DNA from: Flavobacteriales bacterium
GTDB taxonomy: Bacteria > Bacteroidota > Bacteroidia > NS11-12g > UBA9320
NCBI GenBank assembly: GCA_020635355.1
Contig: JACJZW010000015.1
Location: 12,370 to 76,369 of the forward strand
Direction of reading: 5' to 3'
DNA: 64,000 nucleotides
In this document: positions 7,836 to 16,384 of the stretch, in pieces
Position numbering within the stretch: position 1 is the first letter of the stretch
Layout: every line of letters starts with the position of its first letter
Made by a program: the position numbers and the translations under genes
Notes under the pieces: generated by a model
Told to the model about the DNA's origin: nothing
Databases searched by the model: none
The model's input: only the letters and a program-made list of their open reading frames with translations

Positions 7836-8441
7836 ATGCTATTGACCTCGGTTCAAACCGATCTGATTGAAGCCGGATGCGATGAAGCCGGACGTGGATG
7901 CCTGGCCGGACCGGTATGTGCAGCAGCCGTGATTTTACCTCCAAATTATCAGTTAAAGGATCTGAACGACTCCAAAAAATTGAGTGAAAAAAAACGTGAT
8001 CAACTTCGTCCCATCATCGAACGGGATGCGATTGCCTGGAGTGTGGTCATGGTGGATGAAAACGATATTGATAAACTTAACATTCTCCATGCATCAATCG
8101 AAGGAATGCATCGGGCGTTACACACCCTTTCCGTGAAACCGGAATTCATTGCTGTGGACGGAAACCGATTCAAACCTTTTGAGTCCATACCGCATCAAAC
8201 CGTGGTAAAAGGTGATGGTAAGTACCTGAACATTGCCGCCGCATCTGTTTTGGCAAAAACGCACCGTGATGAATACATGCACCAATTGCACAACCAATAC
8301 CCCCATTACAATTGGCTTCGAAACAAAGGCTATCCAACCGCAGAGCACATCGAAGCGCTGGAAACTTTTGGCCGATGTATTCATCACCGCTCCTCTTTTT
8401 CCATTAAAAGCAAACAACTCTCTCTATGGCCCTTAAACTGA
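7836..8441 (+). CDS. rnhB: Ribonuclease HII
   Basis: A 201-residue RNase HII, which nicks the RNA strand of RNA-DNA hybrids and removes misincorporated ribonucleotides. The catalytic acids are visible: Asp16-Glu17 in GCDEAGRG, Asp108 in AVDGN and the Asp in AKTHRDEYM. The conserved LNDSKKLS block (43-50) and the HYNWLRNKGYPT region agree. ATG at 7836 is preferred to the in-frame TTG six bases upstream. Its last 16 bases overlap the start of the beta-barrel gene. Confidence 0.95.
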   Translation: MLLTSVQTDLIEAGCDEAGRGCLAGPVCAAAVILPPNYQLKDLNDSKKLSEKKRDQLRPIIERDAIAWSVVMVDENDIDKLNILHASIEGMHRALHTLSVKPEFIAVDGNRFKPFESIPHQTVVKGDGKYLNIAAASVLAKTHRDEYMHQLHNQYPHYNWLRNKGYPTAEHIEALETFGRCIHHRSSFSIKSKQLSLWPLN

Positions 8442-9202
8442 AGAATATTGCCATTCATGCCATAGGGCTGATCGGTTCTCTATGCCTCACCTTTGTGGTT
8501 CAAGGGCAAAATCGATACTTTTTGGGTGTGGATATAGGCCCGAAAGTGGATATCTACCGACTGGCCAGTGGTGGCTCCAGGCCATACGACCCCAGCCTAT
8601 CCGTTGAGAATGATTTAGGGGCATTCTTTGGGGTGAATGGCGGCGTTTTGGTAGAGAACAAGATTATGGTGGAAACGGGGTTGTATCGTTCCAATTTCAG
8701 AGCCGTGATTGACATCGTGAACGAAGATGGTCAGCACTATTTCCAGAATACGCCCATCAATACCTTCACCGCGTGGTTTCTCCCGGTAAACTTTAACATT
8801 CGCAAACCGTGGCGTGATAAACCCAATCAGTTTTGGTACGCTGGCCTTGGTACCTCCACCCTTGTGGGAATAAAACGAGGAGTGGATCAGTACATCAGTC
8901 ATGGTGAATTGGTAGATCCATCCGACATCAACCAGGGCACGATTGGCTACAGCATCACGTCCAATAGTTTTGATGCAAAAATTATCACGCTCAACGGAAA
9001 CGCGGGCATTCACTACCCCATCAATGCATCCGTGGTGGCCAATTTTTCCATTTCTGTCCGCTTGGGTGTTGCCGGAAATAATTTCATCGATATTGATCAC
9101 GAAACACCGGATTACCCCAGTGTCAAGAACACGATTTATACCTCCGGAAGCGGCGCCCAACTGCAATTCGGTTTCCGATATTTTCTGGATGATACGGAGT
9201 GA
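8426..9202 (+). CDS. Outer-membrane beta-barrel protein (PorT-like fold)
   Basis: A 258-residue protein with a signal peptide (IGLIGSLCLTFVVQG, cut near GQNR) followed by alternating beta strands and a final aromatic strand, GAQLQFGFRYFLDDTE. The pattern fits the small outer-membrane beta-barrel families of Bacteroidota (PorT/OmpW-like). No specific function can be assigned. The ATG lies inside the end of rnhB (16-bp overlap), so the two are probably co-transcribed. Confidence 0.75.
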   Translation: MALKLKNIAIHAIGLIGSLCLTFVVQGQNRYFLGVDIGPKVDIYRLASGGSRPYDPSLSVENDLGAFFGVNGGVLVENKIMVETGLYRSNFRAVIDIVNEDGQHYFQNTPINTFTAWFLPVNFNIRKPWRDKPNQFWYAGLGTSTLVGIKRGVDQYISHGELVDPSDINQGTIGYSITSNSFDAKIITLNGNAGIHYPINASVVANFSISVRLGVAGNNFIDIDHETPDYPSVKNTIYTSGSGAQLQFGFRYFLDDTE

Positions 9203-9332
9203 TGGGTGATGGGTTAACGGTGATGGGTTAGCCTCTTGTACACGCACCACGGATACCGGACAATTAGAAGACTAGTAGAATAGCTGAGTTGTAGCCAATT
9301 CACTCTCACTCTCTAACTCACTCTCACTCTCC
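9200..9332. repeat. Low-complexity spacer: GATGGGT and CTCTCA repeats
   Basis: Two simple-repeat patches fill the spacer before the channel gene. At 9200-9230 GTGATGGGT-like units recur three times. At 9300-9332 CACTCTCACTCT units recur with a short TAACT break. Between them is AT-rich sequence with ACTAG repeats. A similar C/T-rich tract occurs at 14635-14765. Confidence 0.6.
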
Positions 9333-9353
9333 AATAAGTCGTTACTTTGCACC

Positions 9354-10193
9354 ATGCCCCGACCATCGGTTCACGACATAGAAGGATTGAACTGGCGACA
9401 ACGCTGGCATCGGATCATTTTTGAAGCCGACACGCGCGAGGGTGTTCGGTTTGACGTGATGCTGCTATGGGCCATTCTGGCCAGTGTATGTGTGGTGATG
9501 CTCAGCAGTGTACCATCCTTCAATCAGCGATATCGGGATTGGTTAACCATTGCGGAGTGGGTTTTCACCGTGGTTTTCAGCATTGAATACTTTCTTCGAA
9601 TTTTTCTGAGTGATCAGCCCAGAAAATACCTGCTCAGCTTTTGGGGTATCATTGACTTACTGAGTACCATTCCAACCTATCTGTCGTTAGTGATTGAAGG
9701 GCCGCAGTACCTGCTGATGATTCGAATACTCCGGTTACTACGGATTTTTCGAATTCTCAGCTTACGCCGATATTCCGATGAGGCGCGAAGCCTGGGTCAT
9801 TCCGTTCGTGCAAGTGGCGCCAAAATCACTGTATTCTTTGCCATTATTCTCATCATCGTTGTATTGATGGGCACCTTGATGTACATCATCGAAGGTCCCG
9901 AGAACGGATTTCAGTCCATCCCGTTCAGTATTTACTGGGCAATTGTTACCATAACAACGGTAGGCTATGGCGATGTAACCCCCGGTACCGTAATGGGTCA
10001 GGCGCTGTCATCTGCCTTGATGATTATCGGTTATGCCGTGATTGCCGTGCCCACGGGAATCGTGAGTGTTGAGTTTGCCCAAAATATGCGGTCCGGACGA
10101 GTTTGTCCGCGTTGTGGATTGAACGATGTGGACAATGATGCCAATTACTGCAAACAATGTGGATTGGATATGCGTTCTGATCCCCAAACGTGA
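9354..10193 (+). CDS. Voltage-gated K+ channel with C-terminal zinc ribbon
   Basis: A 279-residue six-helix channel of the Kv superfamily. S1 and S2 lie near residues 34-95 and the regularly charged S4 is MIRILRLLRIFRILSLRR (about 122-139). The pore loop carries the K+ selectivity filter TTVGYGD (about 201-207), followed by S6. After S6 the protein ends in a short cytosolic tail with two Cys pairs, CPRCG and CKQCG, spaced 14 residues apart, which should bind zinc. It would conduct K+ on depolarisation. A TTACTTTG box, one base off the -7 consensus, ends four bases before the ATG. The DUF5522 gene follows six bases downstream. Confidence 0.9.
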   Translation: MPRPSVHDIEGLNWRQRWHRIIFEADTREGVRFDVMLLWAILASVCVVMLSSVPSFNQRYRDWLTIAEWVFTVVFSIEYFLRIFLSDQPRKYLLSFWGIIDLLSTIPTYLSLVIEGPQYLLMIRILRLLRIFRILSLRRYSDEARSLGHSVRASGAKITVFFAIILIIVVLMGTLMYIIEGPENGFQSIPFSIYWAIVTITTVGYGDVTPGTVMGQALSSALMIIGYAVIAVPTGIVSVEFAQNMRSGRVCPRCGLNDVDNDANYCKQCGLDMRSDPQT

Positions 10194-10199
10194 GTTCAC

Positions 10200-10382
10200 G
10201 TGACGGAGAACACCAACCAAGATTATTATTTTGATGCATCCGGCCGATTGGTCATGACGAGGCATTATCATCTCAAACGGGGCTACTGTTGTGGCAACGG
10301 GTGCAAGCATTGCCCTTTTGACTATGAAGGCGTAAACAATCCGCTACTCCGGCAACAACTGATCAATCAGCAAACCGATTAA
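10200..10382 (+). CDS. DUF5522 small cysteine-rich protein
   Basis: A 60-residue protein starting at GTG. It contains the family core YYFDASGRLVMTRHYHLKRG followed by YCCGNGCKHCPFDY, whose four to five cysteines suggest metal binding. DUF5522 proteins are widespread in Bacteroidota and uncharacterised. It lies six bases after the K+ channel stop and so is probably in the same transcript; its last four bases overlap the convergent permease gene. Confidence 0.85.
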   Translation: MTENTNQDYYFDASGRLVMTRHYHLKRGYCCGNGCKHCPFDYEGVNNPLLRQQLINQQTD

Positions 10383-11599
10383 TTAAACCGGATCGCCTGA
10401 ACCGGTGAAATCGCCCGGACAAGCAAGGCCGGGATCAGCAGCATGACCATAGAAATTATCAGCGTTCCCACATTGAGCATGACCACATGCTCCAAGGCAA
10501 TCTGCACCGGAACCACCGCCATGTAATAAGTCTCTTCCGGCAGCGTGACTATACCCGTCGTGTTTTGCAACCATGCCAGTCCCAGTCCAATGGCATTCCC
10601 AATGGCCAGTCCAGGTAGAACGATCATGAATCCATTGACCAAAAAAATACGTTCAACCTGGCCATTCCGGGCACCTAAACTTTTGAGAATTCCGATCATT
10701 CGGGTTCTGTTCAGGATCAGAATGAGGAAGGCCGTGATCAGATTTACCACCGCAACAATGGTCATCAACACAATGATGATTACAGCATTGGAATCCACGA
10801 TATTCAACCATTGAAAGATTACCGGATGCAGTTCCTCCACGCTGAACGCCCGCAACGACAAACCAATGCGTTGATCAATATTCTCCGCCATGAGGGTGGG
10901 ATCTACCCCGGGATCCAATCCCACTTCAAAACCACTCACCATGCTATAATCCGTGGTGTAAATACGCTGAATCACGCGGATATCCGTGTAACACACCGTT
11001 CGATCAAATTCACCCAAACCGGTTTGAAAAAGACCGGTTACGGTAAAACGTCTGCGTCTGACCTTGGCATCATGGATGAAAAACACCTCCACCCGATCTC
11101 CGGTATCAACAGATAATCGATTGGCTACTGCCGTGCTCAGCAACAGGTCATACGTATCCGTTGAATCGGTCAAATTGGGCAGATTCCCGCGTACCAGACT
11201 GTTTTGTAAAAACCGCCAGTCGTAGTTTGCCGGCACTCCTTTGAACAGCATGCCTTCAATTTCGGATGAGGTATTGATGATGCCGGTTTTGCTGCAAAAC
11301 GGTGTGACGCTTCGAATGCCGGATTGGTGGGCAAACTGGGTATCAAAGGGTTGGTTTACATCAATGAGCACCAGCTCACGACTTTGGTTCAGATCGAGAT
11401 TTCGAATTTGAACAGGTCCTTCAAAACCGATGACCTTATTCCGAATTTCATTTTGAAATCCTTTGACAATGCCCACAGCCAGCAGCATAACAGCCAAACT
11501 GATGCCTATTCCGGTAATGGCCAGCCGAATGATGAATTTTGTGAACGATCGGCCCTCCGATCGTGCCAACTTCTTCCCAACGAAAAGGCTAAAATCCAT
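10379..11599 (-). CDS. FtsX/LolC-LolE-type ABC transporter permease
   Basis: A 406-residue permease with the LolC/E layout: a first membrane helix (about residues 25-45), a large periplasmic MacB-like core, and three C-terminal helices (about 270-298, 318-345, 368-395) separated by short loops including RTRMIGILKSLGARNGQVERIF, of which GILKSLGAR is the conserved coupling motif. In Bacteroidota such proteins are annotated as lipoprotein-releasing or FtsX-family permeases; the ATPase partner is not adjacent. It diverges from the NamZ gene with only 27 bp between starts. Confidence 0.86.
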   Translation of the reverse strand: MDFSLFVGKKLARSEGRSFTKFIIRLAITGIGISLAVMLLAVGIVKGFQNEIRNKVIGFEGPVQIRNLDLNQSRELVLIDVNQPFDTQFAHQSGIRSVTPFCSKTGIINTSSEIEGMLFKGVPANYDWRFLQNSLVRGNLPNLTDSTDTYDLLLSTAVANRLSVDTGDRVEVFFIHDAKVRRRRFTVTGLFQTGLGEFDRTVCYTDIRVIQRIYTTDYSMVSGFEVGLDPGVDPTLMAENIDQRIGLSLRAFSVEELHPVIFQWLNIVDSNAVIIIVLMTIVAVVNLITAFLILILNRTRMIGILKSLGARNGQVERIFLVNGFMIVLPGLAIGNAIGLGLAWLQNTTGIVTLPEETYYMAVVPVQIALEHVVMLNVGTLIISMVMLLIPALLVRAISPVQAIRFN

Positions 11600-11626
11600 A
11601 CTTTCGAGCCGTTAGCGCGTTCAAAA

Positions 11627-12856
11627 ATGCATAAAATACTGCTCTTAGTTCCCATCTTCTTCTCCCTTGTTTCCAAAGGGTGTTCGCCACAATCGGTTTC
11701 CACACAATCCAATGAAGTCGAAGTCGTTGCAGAAGCGGAACCTGAGCTTCTTACCGGTGCTCAACGAATGAACATGTATTTGCCTCTGCTTACCAACAAG
11801 CGAGTGGCCATGATGGTGAATCAAACCAGTATGATTGGCCAAACACATGTGGTAGATACCCTCCTGAGCATTGGGGTGAACCTCGTTCGAATCTTTGCAC
11901 CTGAACATGGTTTTCGCGGAGATCACAGTGCCGGTGAACACGTTAAGAGCACGAAGGATGAAAAAACAGGCCTGCCCATCGCGTCGCTCTATGGCTCCAC
12001 CCGAAAGCCCACCAAAGAAATGCTGAAAGGGATTGATGTCATCATCTTTGACATCCAGGATGTGGGTGTGCGTTTCTATACCTACATCTCCTCCATGCAC
12101 TATTTGATGGAAGCATGTGCCGAAAATCATATAAAAATGATGGTCTTGGACCGCCCCAATCCCAATGGTTTCTATGTGGATGGACCGGTCTTGGATCTCC
12201 AATACAAATCATTCATTGGCATGCATCCGGTTCCACTGGTTCACGGTATGACCGTGGGTGAGTTTGCCCGCATGATTAATGGCGAGCGTTGGCTCTCCGG
12301 AGGGGATTCATGCGCCTTGTTGGTGGTACCCTGCGGCAATTACCAGCACAGCACGAAATATCAACTCCCGGTTCGCCCCTCTCCCAACTTGCCCACCATG
12401 GCATCCGTCTATCTATATCCATCACTGGGTTTATTTGAAGGCACGGTGATAAGCGTTGGACGCGGAACCGATCATCCGTTTGAAGTTCTGGGCAGGCCTG
12501 GTTTGGAAAACGGCACCATGGAGTTTACTCCTCGTTCCATTCCGGGTGTAGCCGATAAACCCAAATTTGAGGGAGAAAGGTGTAGTGGCATCCAACTCAC
12601 AGAGTTTGCCAAAACCTATTTGCAATCGTACCGACGAGTATATATTGATTGGCTCTACCTGTTCTACCAGTCCAGGGATACCACCGCAGGAGACTTCTTC
12701 CTTCCCGTTTTCACCAAATTAGCTGGCACAGATCAACTCCAAAAACAGATTGAAGCCAATGTCCCAAAGGCGGAGGTGTACAAGAGCTGGGAACCCGGTA
12801 TTTCAGCCTTCAAACCCATCCGTAAAAAGTACTTGCTGTATCCTGATTTCGAATAA
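11627..12856 (+). CDS. namZ: Exo-beta-N-acetylmuramidase NamZ-like lipoprotein (DUF1343)
   Basis: A 409-residue DUF1343 protein. The N-terminus is a lipoprotein signal with a Cys near residue 16 (SLVSKGC). Conserved blocks are APEHGFRGDHSAGEHV, IIFDIQDVGVRFYTYI, LDRPNPNG, VPLVHGMTVGEFA and PSPNLPT. Characterised NamZ enzymes (GH171) remove terminal N-acetylmuramic acid from peptidoglycan fragments, so a role in cell-wall recycling or scavenging is likely. The reading frame stays open further upstream inside the permease gene, but ATG 11627 directly precedes the lipoprotein signal. A TACTTTCG near-match to the -7 box lies about 20 bp upstream. Confidence 0.85.
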   Translation: MHKILLLVPIFFSLVSKGCSPQSVSTQSNEVEVVAEAEPELLTGAQRMNMYLPLLTNKRVAMMVNQTSMIGQTHVVDTLLSIGVNLVRIFAPEHGFRGDHSAGEHVKSTKDEKTGLPIASLYGSTRKPTKEMLKGIDVIIFDIQDVGVRFYTYISSMHYLMEACAENHIKMMVLDRPNPNGFYVDGPVLDLQYKSFIGMHPVPLVHGMTVGEFARMINGERWLSGGDSCALLVVPCGNYQHSTKYQLPVRPSPNLPTMASVYLYPSLGLFEGTVISVGRGTDHPFEVLGRPGLENGTMEFTPRSIPGVADKPKFEGERCSGIQLTEFAKTYLQSYRRVYIDWLYLFYQSRDTTAGDFFLPVFTKLAGTDQLQKQIEANVPKAEVYKSWEPGISAFKPIRKKYLLYPDFE

Positions 12857-12896
12857 ACCAGTCAACGATATTTAGGCATACACAATACACAAACTA

Positions 12897-12940
12897 CTAA
12901 CTGTTTACCCTGACCGAGTGAAACGAGCGTCATGGGCTAA
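12897..12940. repeat. Degenerate first copy of the intergenic repeat
   Basis: CTAACTGTTTACCCTGACCG followed by a GAG-GAAACGAGCGTCATGGGCTAA segment is a diverged version of the opening 44 bases of the two longer copies downstream. Confidence 0.55.
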
Positions 12941-13050
12941 CCGTTCACCCTGACTGAGCGCAGCGAACGTCACGGGCTACCTGCTACCTAAAAAGCAAAG
13001 CACCTCACACATTCGTTCAGATGCGGGATTCGGATTTCGGGATTCGGGAT
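12937..13050. repeat. Intergenic direct repeat, copy A (about 114 bp)
   Basis: Begins CTAACCGTTCACCCTGACTG, contains GAGCGCAGCGAACGTCACGG, GCTACCTGCTACC and CCTCACACATTCGTTCA, and ends with heptamers of the type ATTCGGG. It matches copy B 256 bp downstream with only a few substitutions. The GCGCAGCGAACG segment resembles REP-like palindromic elements. No gene is seen in the 626-bp space between namZ and porQ (12857-13482). Confidence 0.75.
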
Positions 13051-13192
13051 GGCTTTGTAGAACAAGGCACACTTTCAACTTTGATCTAAAACTCAAGTAC
13101 CCCACCTAAAGAAGGAACACTCTCGCTGCTTAAAGGCGCGTCCTGATCACCCCAACCAATTGAAACGCACGTCACACGCTAACTGCTAACTG

Positions 13193-13307
13193 CTAACCGT
13201 TCACCCTGACTGAGCGTAGCGAACGTCACGGGCTACCAGCTACCTAAGAGAACAAATCACCTCACACATTCGTTCAAATGCGGCATTCGGGATTCGGGAT
13301 TCGGGAT
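13193..13307. repeat. Intergenic direct repeat, copy B (about 115 bp)
   Basis: Same order of blocks as copy A: CTAACCGTTCACCCTGACTG, GAGCGTAGCGAACGTCACGG, GCTACCAGCTACC, CCTCACACATTCGTTCA, then three ATTCGGG heptamers. It is preceded by tandem CTAACTG units (about 13178-13195). Confidence 0.75.
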
Positions 13308-13334
13308 GTCCCCGGGAGATCAAGTCACTCATTG

Positions 13335-13369
13335 ATCTTTGAACTTTGAACTTTAAACTTTAAACTCTA
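13335..13369. repeat. Tandem heptamer AACTTTG/AACTTTA
   Basis: Four to five copies of a GAACTTT/AAACTTT heptamer follow copy B before the porQ gene. It may only be simple-sequence drift. Confidence 0.55.
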
Positions 13370-13482
13370 ATCTTCCCTCTCATCCCCCATCCACGTCATC
13401 TTTCCAACCAAATTCCCAACCAGTCGCGGCAAAAAAAAATATTCTGCGATCTTGCGCGTTGAAACGATGTAAAACCAATTTC

Positions 13483-14538
13483 ATGCGTCGAATTCTCACC
13501 TACCTTGTGTTGTGGTGCCCGGCCTTAATTAGTCACGCACAGCTTGGCGGCAGTCAGGGATTTTCATTTGTCAACATCGAACCTACAGCCTATCTGGCTG
13601 GCTTAGGTGGCTCCACCATGGCCACGTATGGTAAGGATGTTAGTCTGGCGTATTTCAACCCCGCCATGCATACCAAAGACATGCACAACAGGGCATTGCT
13701 CTCCTACAACAACTACATTGCCGACATCAACAATGGTTATGCGGCGTATGCCCGAAAGGTTGGCAAAGGGATTGCCAGCGGACACATCATTTTTAATGAA
13801 TACGGAACCTTTATTGAAACCGATGTCACAGGGAAAGTTTTGGGAGAATTCCGGGCCAATGATTACATCTTCCAGGTGAGCTATGGTCAGGTTCACCCAA
13901 AAGACGATCGCTTTACTATTGGTGGAAGTTTTAAGTTTATGTACTCCGATTACGAAAAGTACATCGCTACAGCATTTGCGGTGGATGCAGCCGTTGCCTA
14001 TCACGATCCCGAAAATAAATTTTACGCCTCCGCTTTGATCCGAAACGTGGGTTACAACGCCATTCCATACAATAACGTTCGTTCACCCTTACCGTTGGAT
14101 GCTCAGATAGGGATATCAAAGAAGCTGGCGCATAATCCATTGAAATTTACCTTGGTAGCGCACAACTTGCAGCGATTTGACATCTCGTACGTCAACACCA
14201 ATACCCGTAACAAAAACATCGATCTCACGACCGGTCAGGTAACTTATGACAAGATTTCCTTTGGTGAAAAAATGATGCGTCACTTCAACTTCGGCGCTGA
14301 ACTGGTGTTCTCCGATAACTTTCAATTGCGCGGAGGATATAGTCATTTGCGTCGCAAAGAACTCGCTCCGGAGAACACAAAAGGTGCTGCAGGTTTCTCA
14401 TGGGGTGTGGGCATCGGTATTAAGAAATTCACCCTTGATTACGCCATGGTGGTCTATTTCCCAGGTATAACAACATCCTGTTTTACGGTTGGGAAAAATC
14501 TGTCAGAGCTGAAACGTGCCAAGCCGGAAAATCAATGA
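13483..14538 (+). CDS. porQ: Type IX secretion system protein PorQ
   Basis: A 351-residue outer-membrane protein with a signal peptide (LTYLVLWCPALISHAQ). After cleavage it begins LGGSQGFSFVNIEPTAYLAGLGG and continues DVSLAYFNPAMH, the hallmark opening of PorQ in the FadL/PorV-like barrel superfamily. PorQ is a T9SS component that in Porphyromonas works with PorZ in attaching cargo at the surface. In many Bacteroidota porQ is next to cmk; here cmk is 19 kb away. The ATG at 13483 is preferred to the upstream TTG because the signal peptide begins there. Confidence 0.85.
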   Translation: MRRILTYLVLWCPALISHAQLGGSQGFSFVNIEPTAYLAGLGGSTMATYGKDVSLAYFNPAMHTKDMHNRALLSYNNYIADINNGYAAYARKVGKGIASGHIIFNEYGTFIETDVTGKVLGEFRANDYIFQVSYGQVHPKDDRFTIGGSFKFMYSDYEKYIATAFAVDAAVAYHDPENKFYASALIRNVGYNAIPYNNVRSPLPLDAQIGISKKLAHNPLKFTLVAHNLQRFDISYVNTNTRNKNIDLTTGQVTYDKISFGEKMMRHFNFGAELVFSDNFQLRGGYSHLRRKELAPENTKGAAGFSWGVGIGIKKFTLDYAMVVYFPGITTSCFTVGKNLSELKRAKPENQ

Positions 14539-14634
14539 CTTTTTCTTAGAGAAGACCAGATGAATAGTGAACTAGAGGACTAGATTAATTCGTGCCAGGA
14601 CTCCATCTTCATCATTCAAGCCACAACCGTACAT

Positions 14635-14765
14635 CTTTCTCTTTCTCTTTCTCTTTCTCTTCAACCACCGAAGCCTTGCGCAGGTGGTCTTTCTCTTTCT
14701 CTTCAACCACCGAAGCGGTGCGCAGGTGTTCCTTCTCTCGCTCTCGCTCTCACTCTCACTCTCCT
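14635..14765 (+). repeat. C/T microsatellite with a 42-bp in-frame tandem repeat
   Basis: TCTTTC and CTCTCG/CTCACT units surround two copies, 42 bp apart, of a segment TCTCTTCAACCACCGAAG followed by GCGCAGGTG. The tract lies upstream of the patatin ATG in a frame that is open and continuous with it, and 42 is a multiple of three. ACCACC and GGTGGT in the first copy could pair as a hairpin. Confidence 0.7.
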
Positions 14766-14837
14766 TCCCATTCTTGCTCCCAATTTCCTAATATTGAGCG
14801 CATTTCCATCCAAGCCGATGAAGCGCACAACGACATC

Positions 14838-15614
14838 ATGAAAAACAACGAAATTGGCATTGCCCTCGGAGGAGGAGCGGCACTGGGAATCGCCCACGTG
14901 GGTGTTCTCAAAGCCATTGAAGAATCAGGTCGATCCGTCAGTCATCTTTCCGGAACCAGTATCGGAGCTTTTGTAGGTGCGTTTTACGCGTTTGGCTACA
15001 CACCGGAACAAATTGAAAAGATTGCGATCAAGCTATCCTGGGGTAACATTACCGATTTGTCCCTCTCCCGATACAGTTTGTTATCCAATGAGAAATTTGG
15101 AGATCTGATTATCCGGAATCTGGGCGACAAAAACATCGAAGATGCCGATATCCCCTTAGCAATGATTGCAACCGACATCGCTACAGGAGATCGTGTAGTC
15201 TTAAAAAAAGGATCACTTGCCGAAGCCGTTATGGCCAGCACGTGTTTACCCGGAATTTTTAAACCCATTGAAATTGGGAAAAAAATGTTGGTGGATGGCG
15301 GCATCGTGGAGAATGTTCCCATTCACACGTTGAAAGAGCTGGGTGCCAACTATTTGGTGGGGGTTGATTTGAACGATAAACGTCTTTACGAGCGCCCTGG
15401 GAACATCATTGACATCATTGTGAATAGCTATCACATCATCATGAAGCAAACCGTTAATCTCCAAACCAAGGAGGCACACTTGATGATCCGGCCGGATTTA
15501 TCGAAGTTCAAACATTATGACCTCAAGCTCGCCAATAAACTCACGAAACAGGGGTATGATGATGCCATGAAGGAGCTAAAAAAGGCTCAAGAAGTAGGGC
15601 TTCTCGACGCCTAA
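14838..15614 (+). CDS. Patatin-like phospholipase
   Basis: A 258-residue patatin. It starts MKNNEIGIALGGGAALGIAH, giving the oxyanion Gly-rich loop, then the nucleophile elbow GTSIG (Ser about residue 44) and the catalytic Asp in VDGGIVENVP. This compact RssA/YlbK-like form hydrolyses phospholipids or lysophospholipids, probably at the inner membrane. The frame stays open 82 codons upstream through a Ser/Phe-rich repeat tract, but ATG 14838 begins exactly at the conserved domain, so the upstream reading is treated as non-coding. Confidence 0.9.
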   Translation: MKNNEIGIALGGGAALGIAHVGVLKAIEESGRSVSHLSGTSIGAFVGAFYAFGYTPEQIEKIAIKLSWGNITDLSLSRYSLLSNEKFGDLIIRNLGDKNIEDADIPLAMIATDIATGDRVVLKKGSLAEAVMASTCLPGIFKPIEIGKKMLVDGGIVENVPIHTLKELGANYLVGVDLNDKRLYERPGNIIDIIVNSYHIIMKQTVNLQTKEAHLMIRPDLSKFKHYDLKLANKLTKQGYDDAMKELKKAQEVGLLDA

Positions 15615-15814
15615 ACTTACTCCAACAAGGCACGCAGTATCATTCGTCCTACACTTACAGGCATTGGCTGGTTTTCTTTCACCCATGCGTGGCTCAGACA
15701 CCGCCCCAAAATGACCACCAATTCATCTAAAAATTAATTTGTTCTTCGGGTCAGACATGAAGAATCAGATGTCACTATTTTCTTGATCTTCGTGCGAATC
15801 AATCAGGTAGTTCA

Positions 15815-16318
15815 ATGGGTGGGTTCAAATTGCTTGTGACAATTATTCTAAGTTTAGGTTGTGTTTCTGTTCAGGCCCAGGACGGTTCAGGTTCCAGAAA
15901 ATCAACCTCTGCTCAAGGTCGTGAAAAGAAAAACACCAGCACCTATCCGTTGATTGGTTACAATGGAGGCAGGTGTCACTTTGGTGAACTGGGTATTGAA
16001 CGTGGTTACTACCGCGATTCAGATCTATATGAGCGGCTAATCGCCTATCACTTTAGTCTGGTAGTAGGGCATCATGAACAACTTATCCTGGCACCCAAAT
16101 TAGGGGGCTACCTGATTGGGGGACCCAAAAATCTTGCGGTGGGCATCAACGTGATTGATTACACCAATTTCGAAGAAAATGTCGTGCGCATACTCCCTGA
16201 AGTTGGGCTGGGTGTTCGCAATTTTAAACTGATGTATGGATACCATTTGGCGATAGACGGGAAGGATGCCGCTTTCTCCAATACGCACAATTTCAGCTTG
16301 ATTTTGCCCTTGATCTGA
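15815..16318 (+). CDS. Secreted protein of unknown function
   Basis: A 167-residue product with a signal peptide (LLVTIILSLGCVSVQAQ), a basic Ser-rich linker (GSGSRKSTSAQGREKKN) and a beta-strand-rich remainder containing GELGIERGYYRDSDLYERLIAYHFSLVVGHH and ending NFSLILPLI. The alternating pattern suggests a small outer-membrane barrel. I do not recognise the family. It stands alone; the 200 bp before it contain only a short minus-strand open frame discussed under rejected items. Confidence 0.6.
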   Translation: MGGFKLLVTIILSLGCVSVQAQDGSGSRKSTSAQGREKKNTSTYPLIGYNGGRCHFGELGIERGYYRDSDLYERLIAYHFSLVVGHHEQLILAPKLGGYLIGGPKNLAVGINVIDYTNFEENVVRILPEVGLGVRNFKLMYGYHLAIDGKDAAFSNTHNFSLILPLI

Positions 16319-16384
16319 TTTAGCAATTCGCTAACAATACGAAAATAGTGTCACCCCATTTTCGCGCGGTTAAACCTACCGCGA

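Noticed and set aside
11324..11626. 101-codon upstream extension of the NamZ frame
   Set aside because: It lies antisense to the conserved N-terminal part of the LolC/E-like permease and puts the lipoprotein signal in the middle of the protein; ATG 11627 fits better.
15617..15733. Minus-strand open frame of about 38 codons ending ILGRCLSHAW...RMILRALLE
   Set aside because: It looks vaguely protein-like and directly faces the patatin stop, but it has no ATG, only a TTG/GTG choice, and is too short to judge. It might be a gene remnant.
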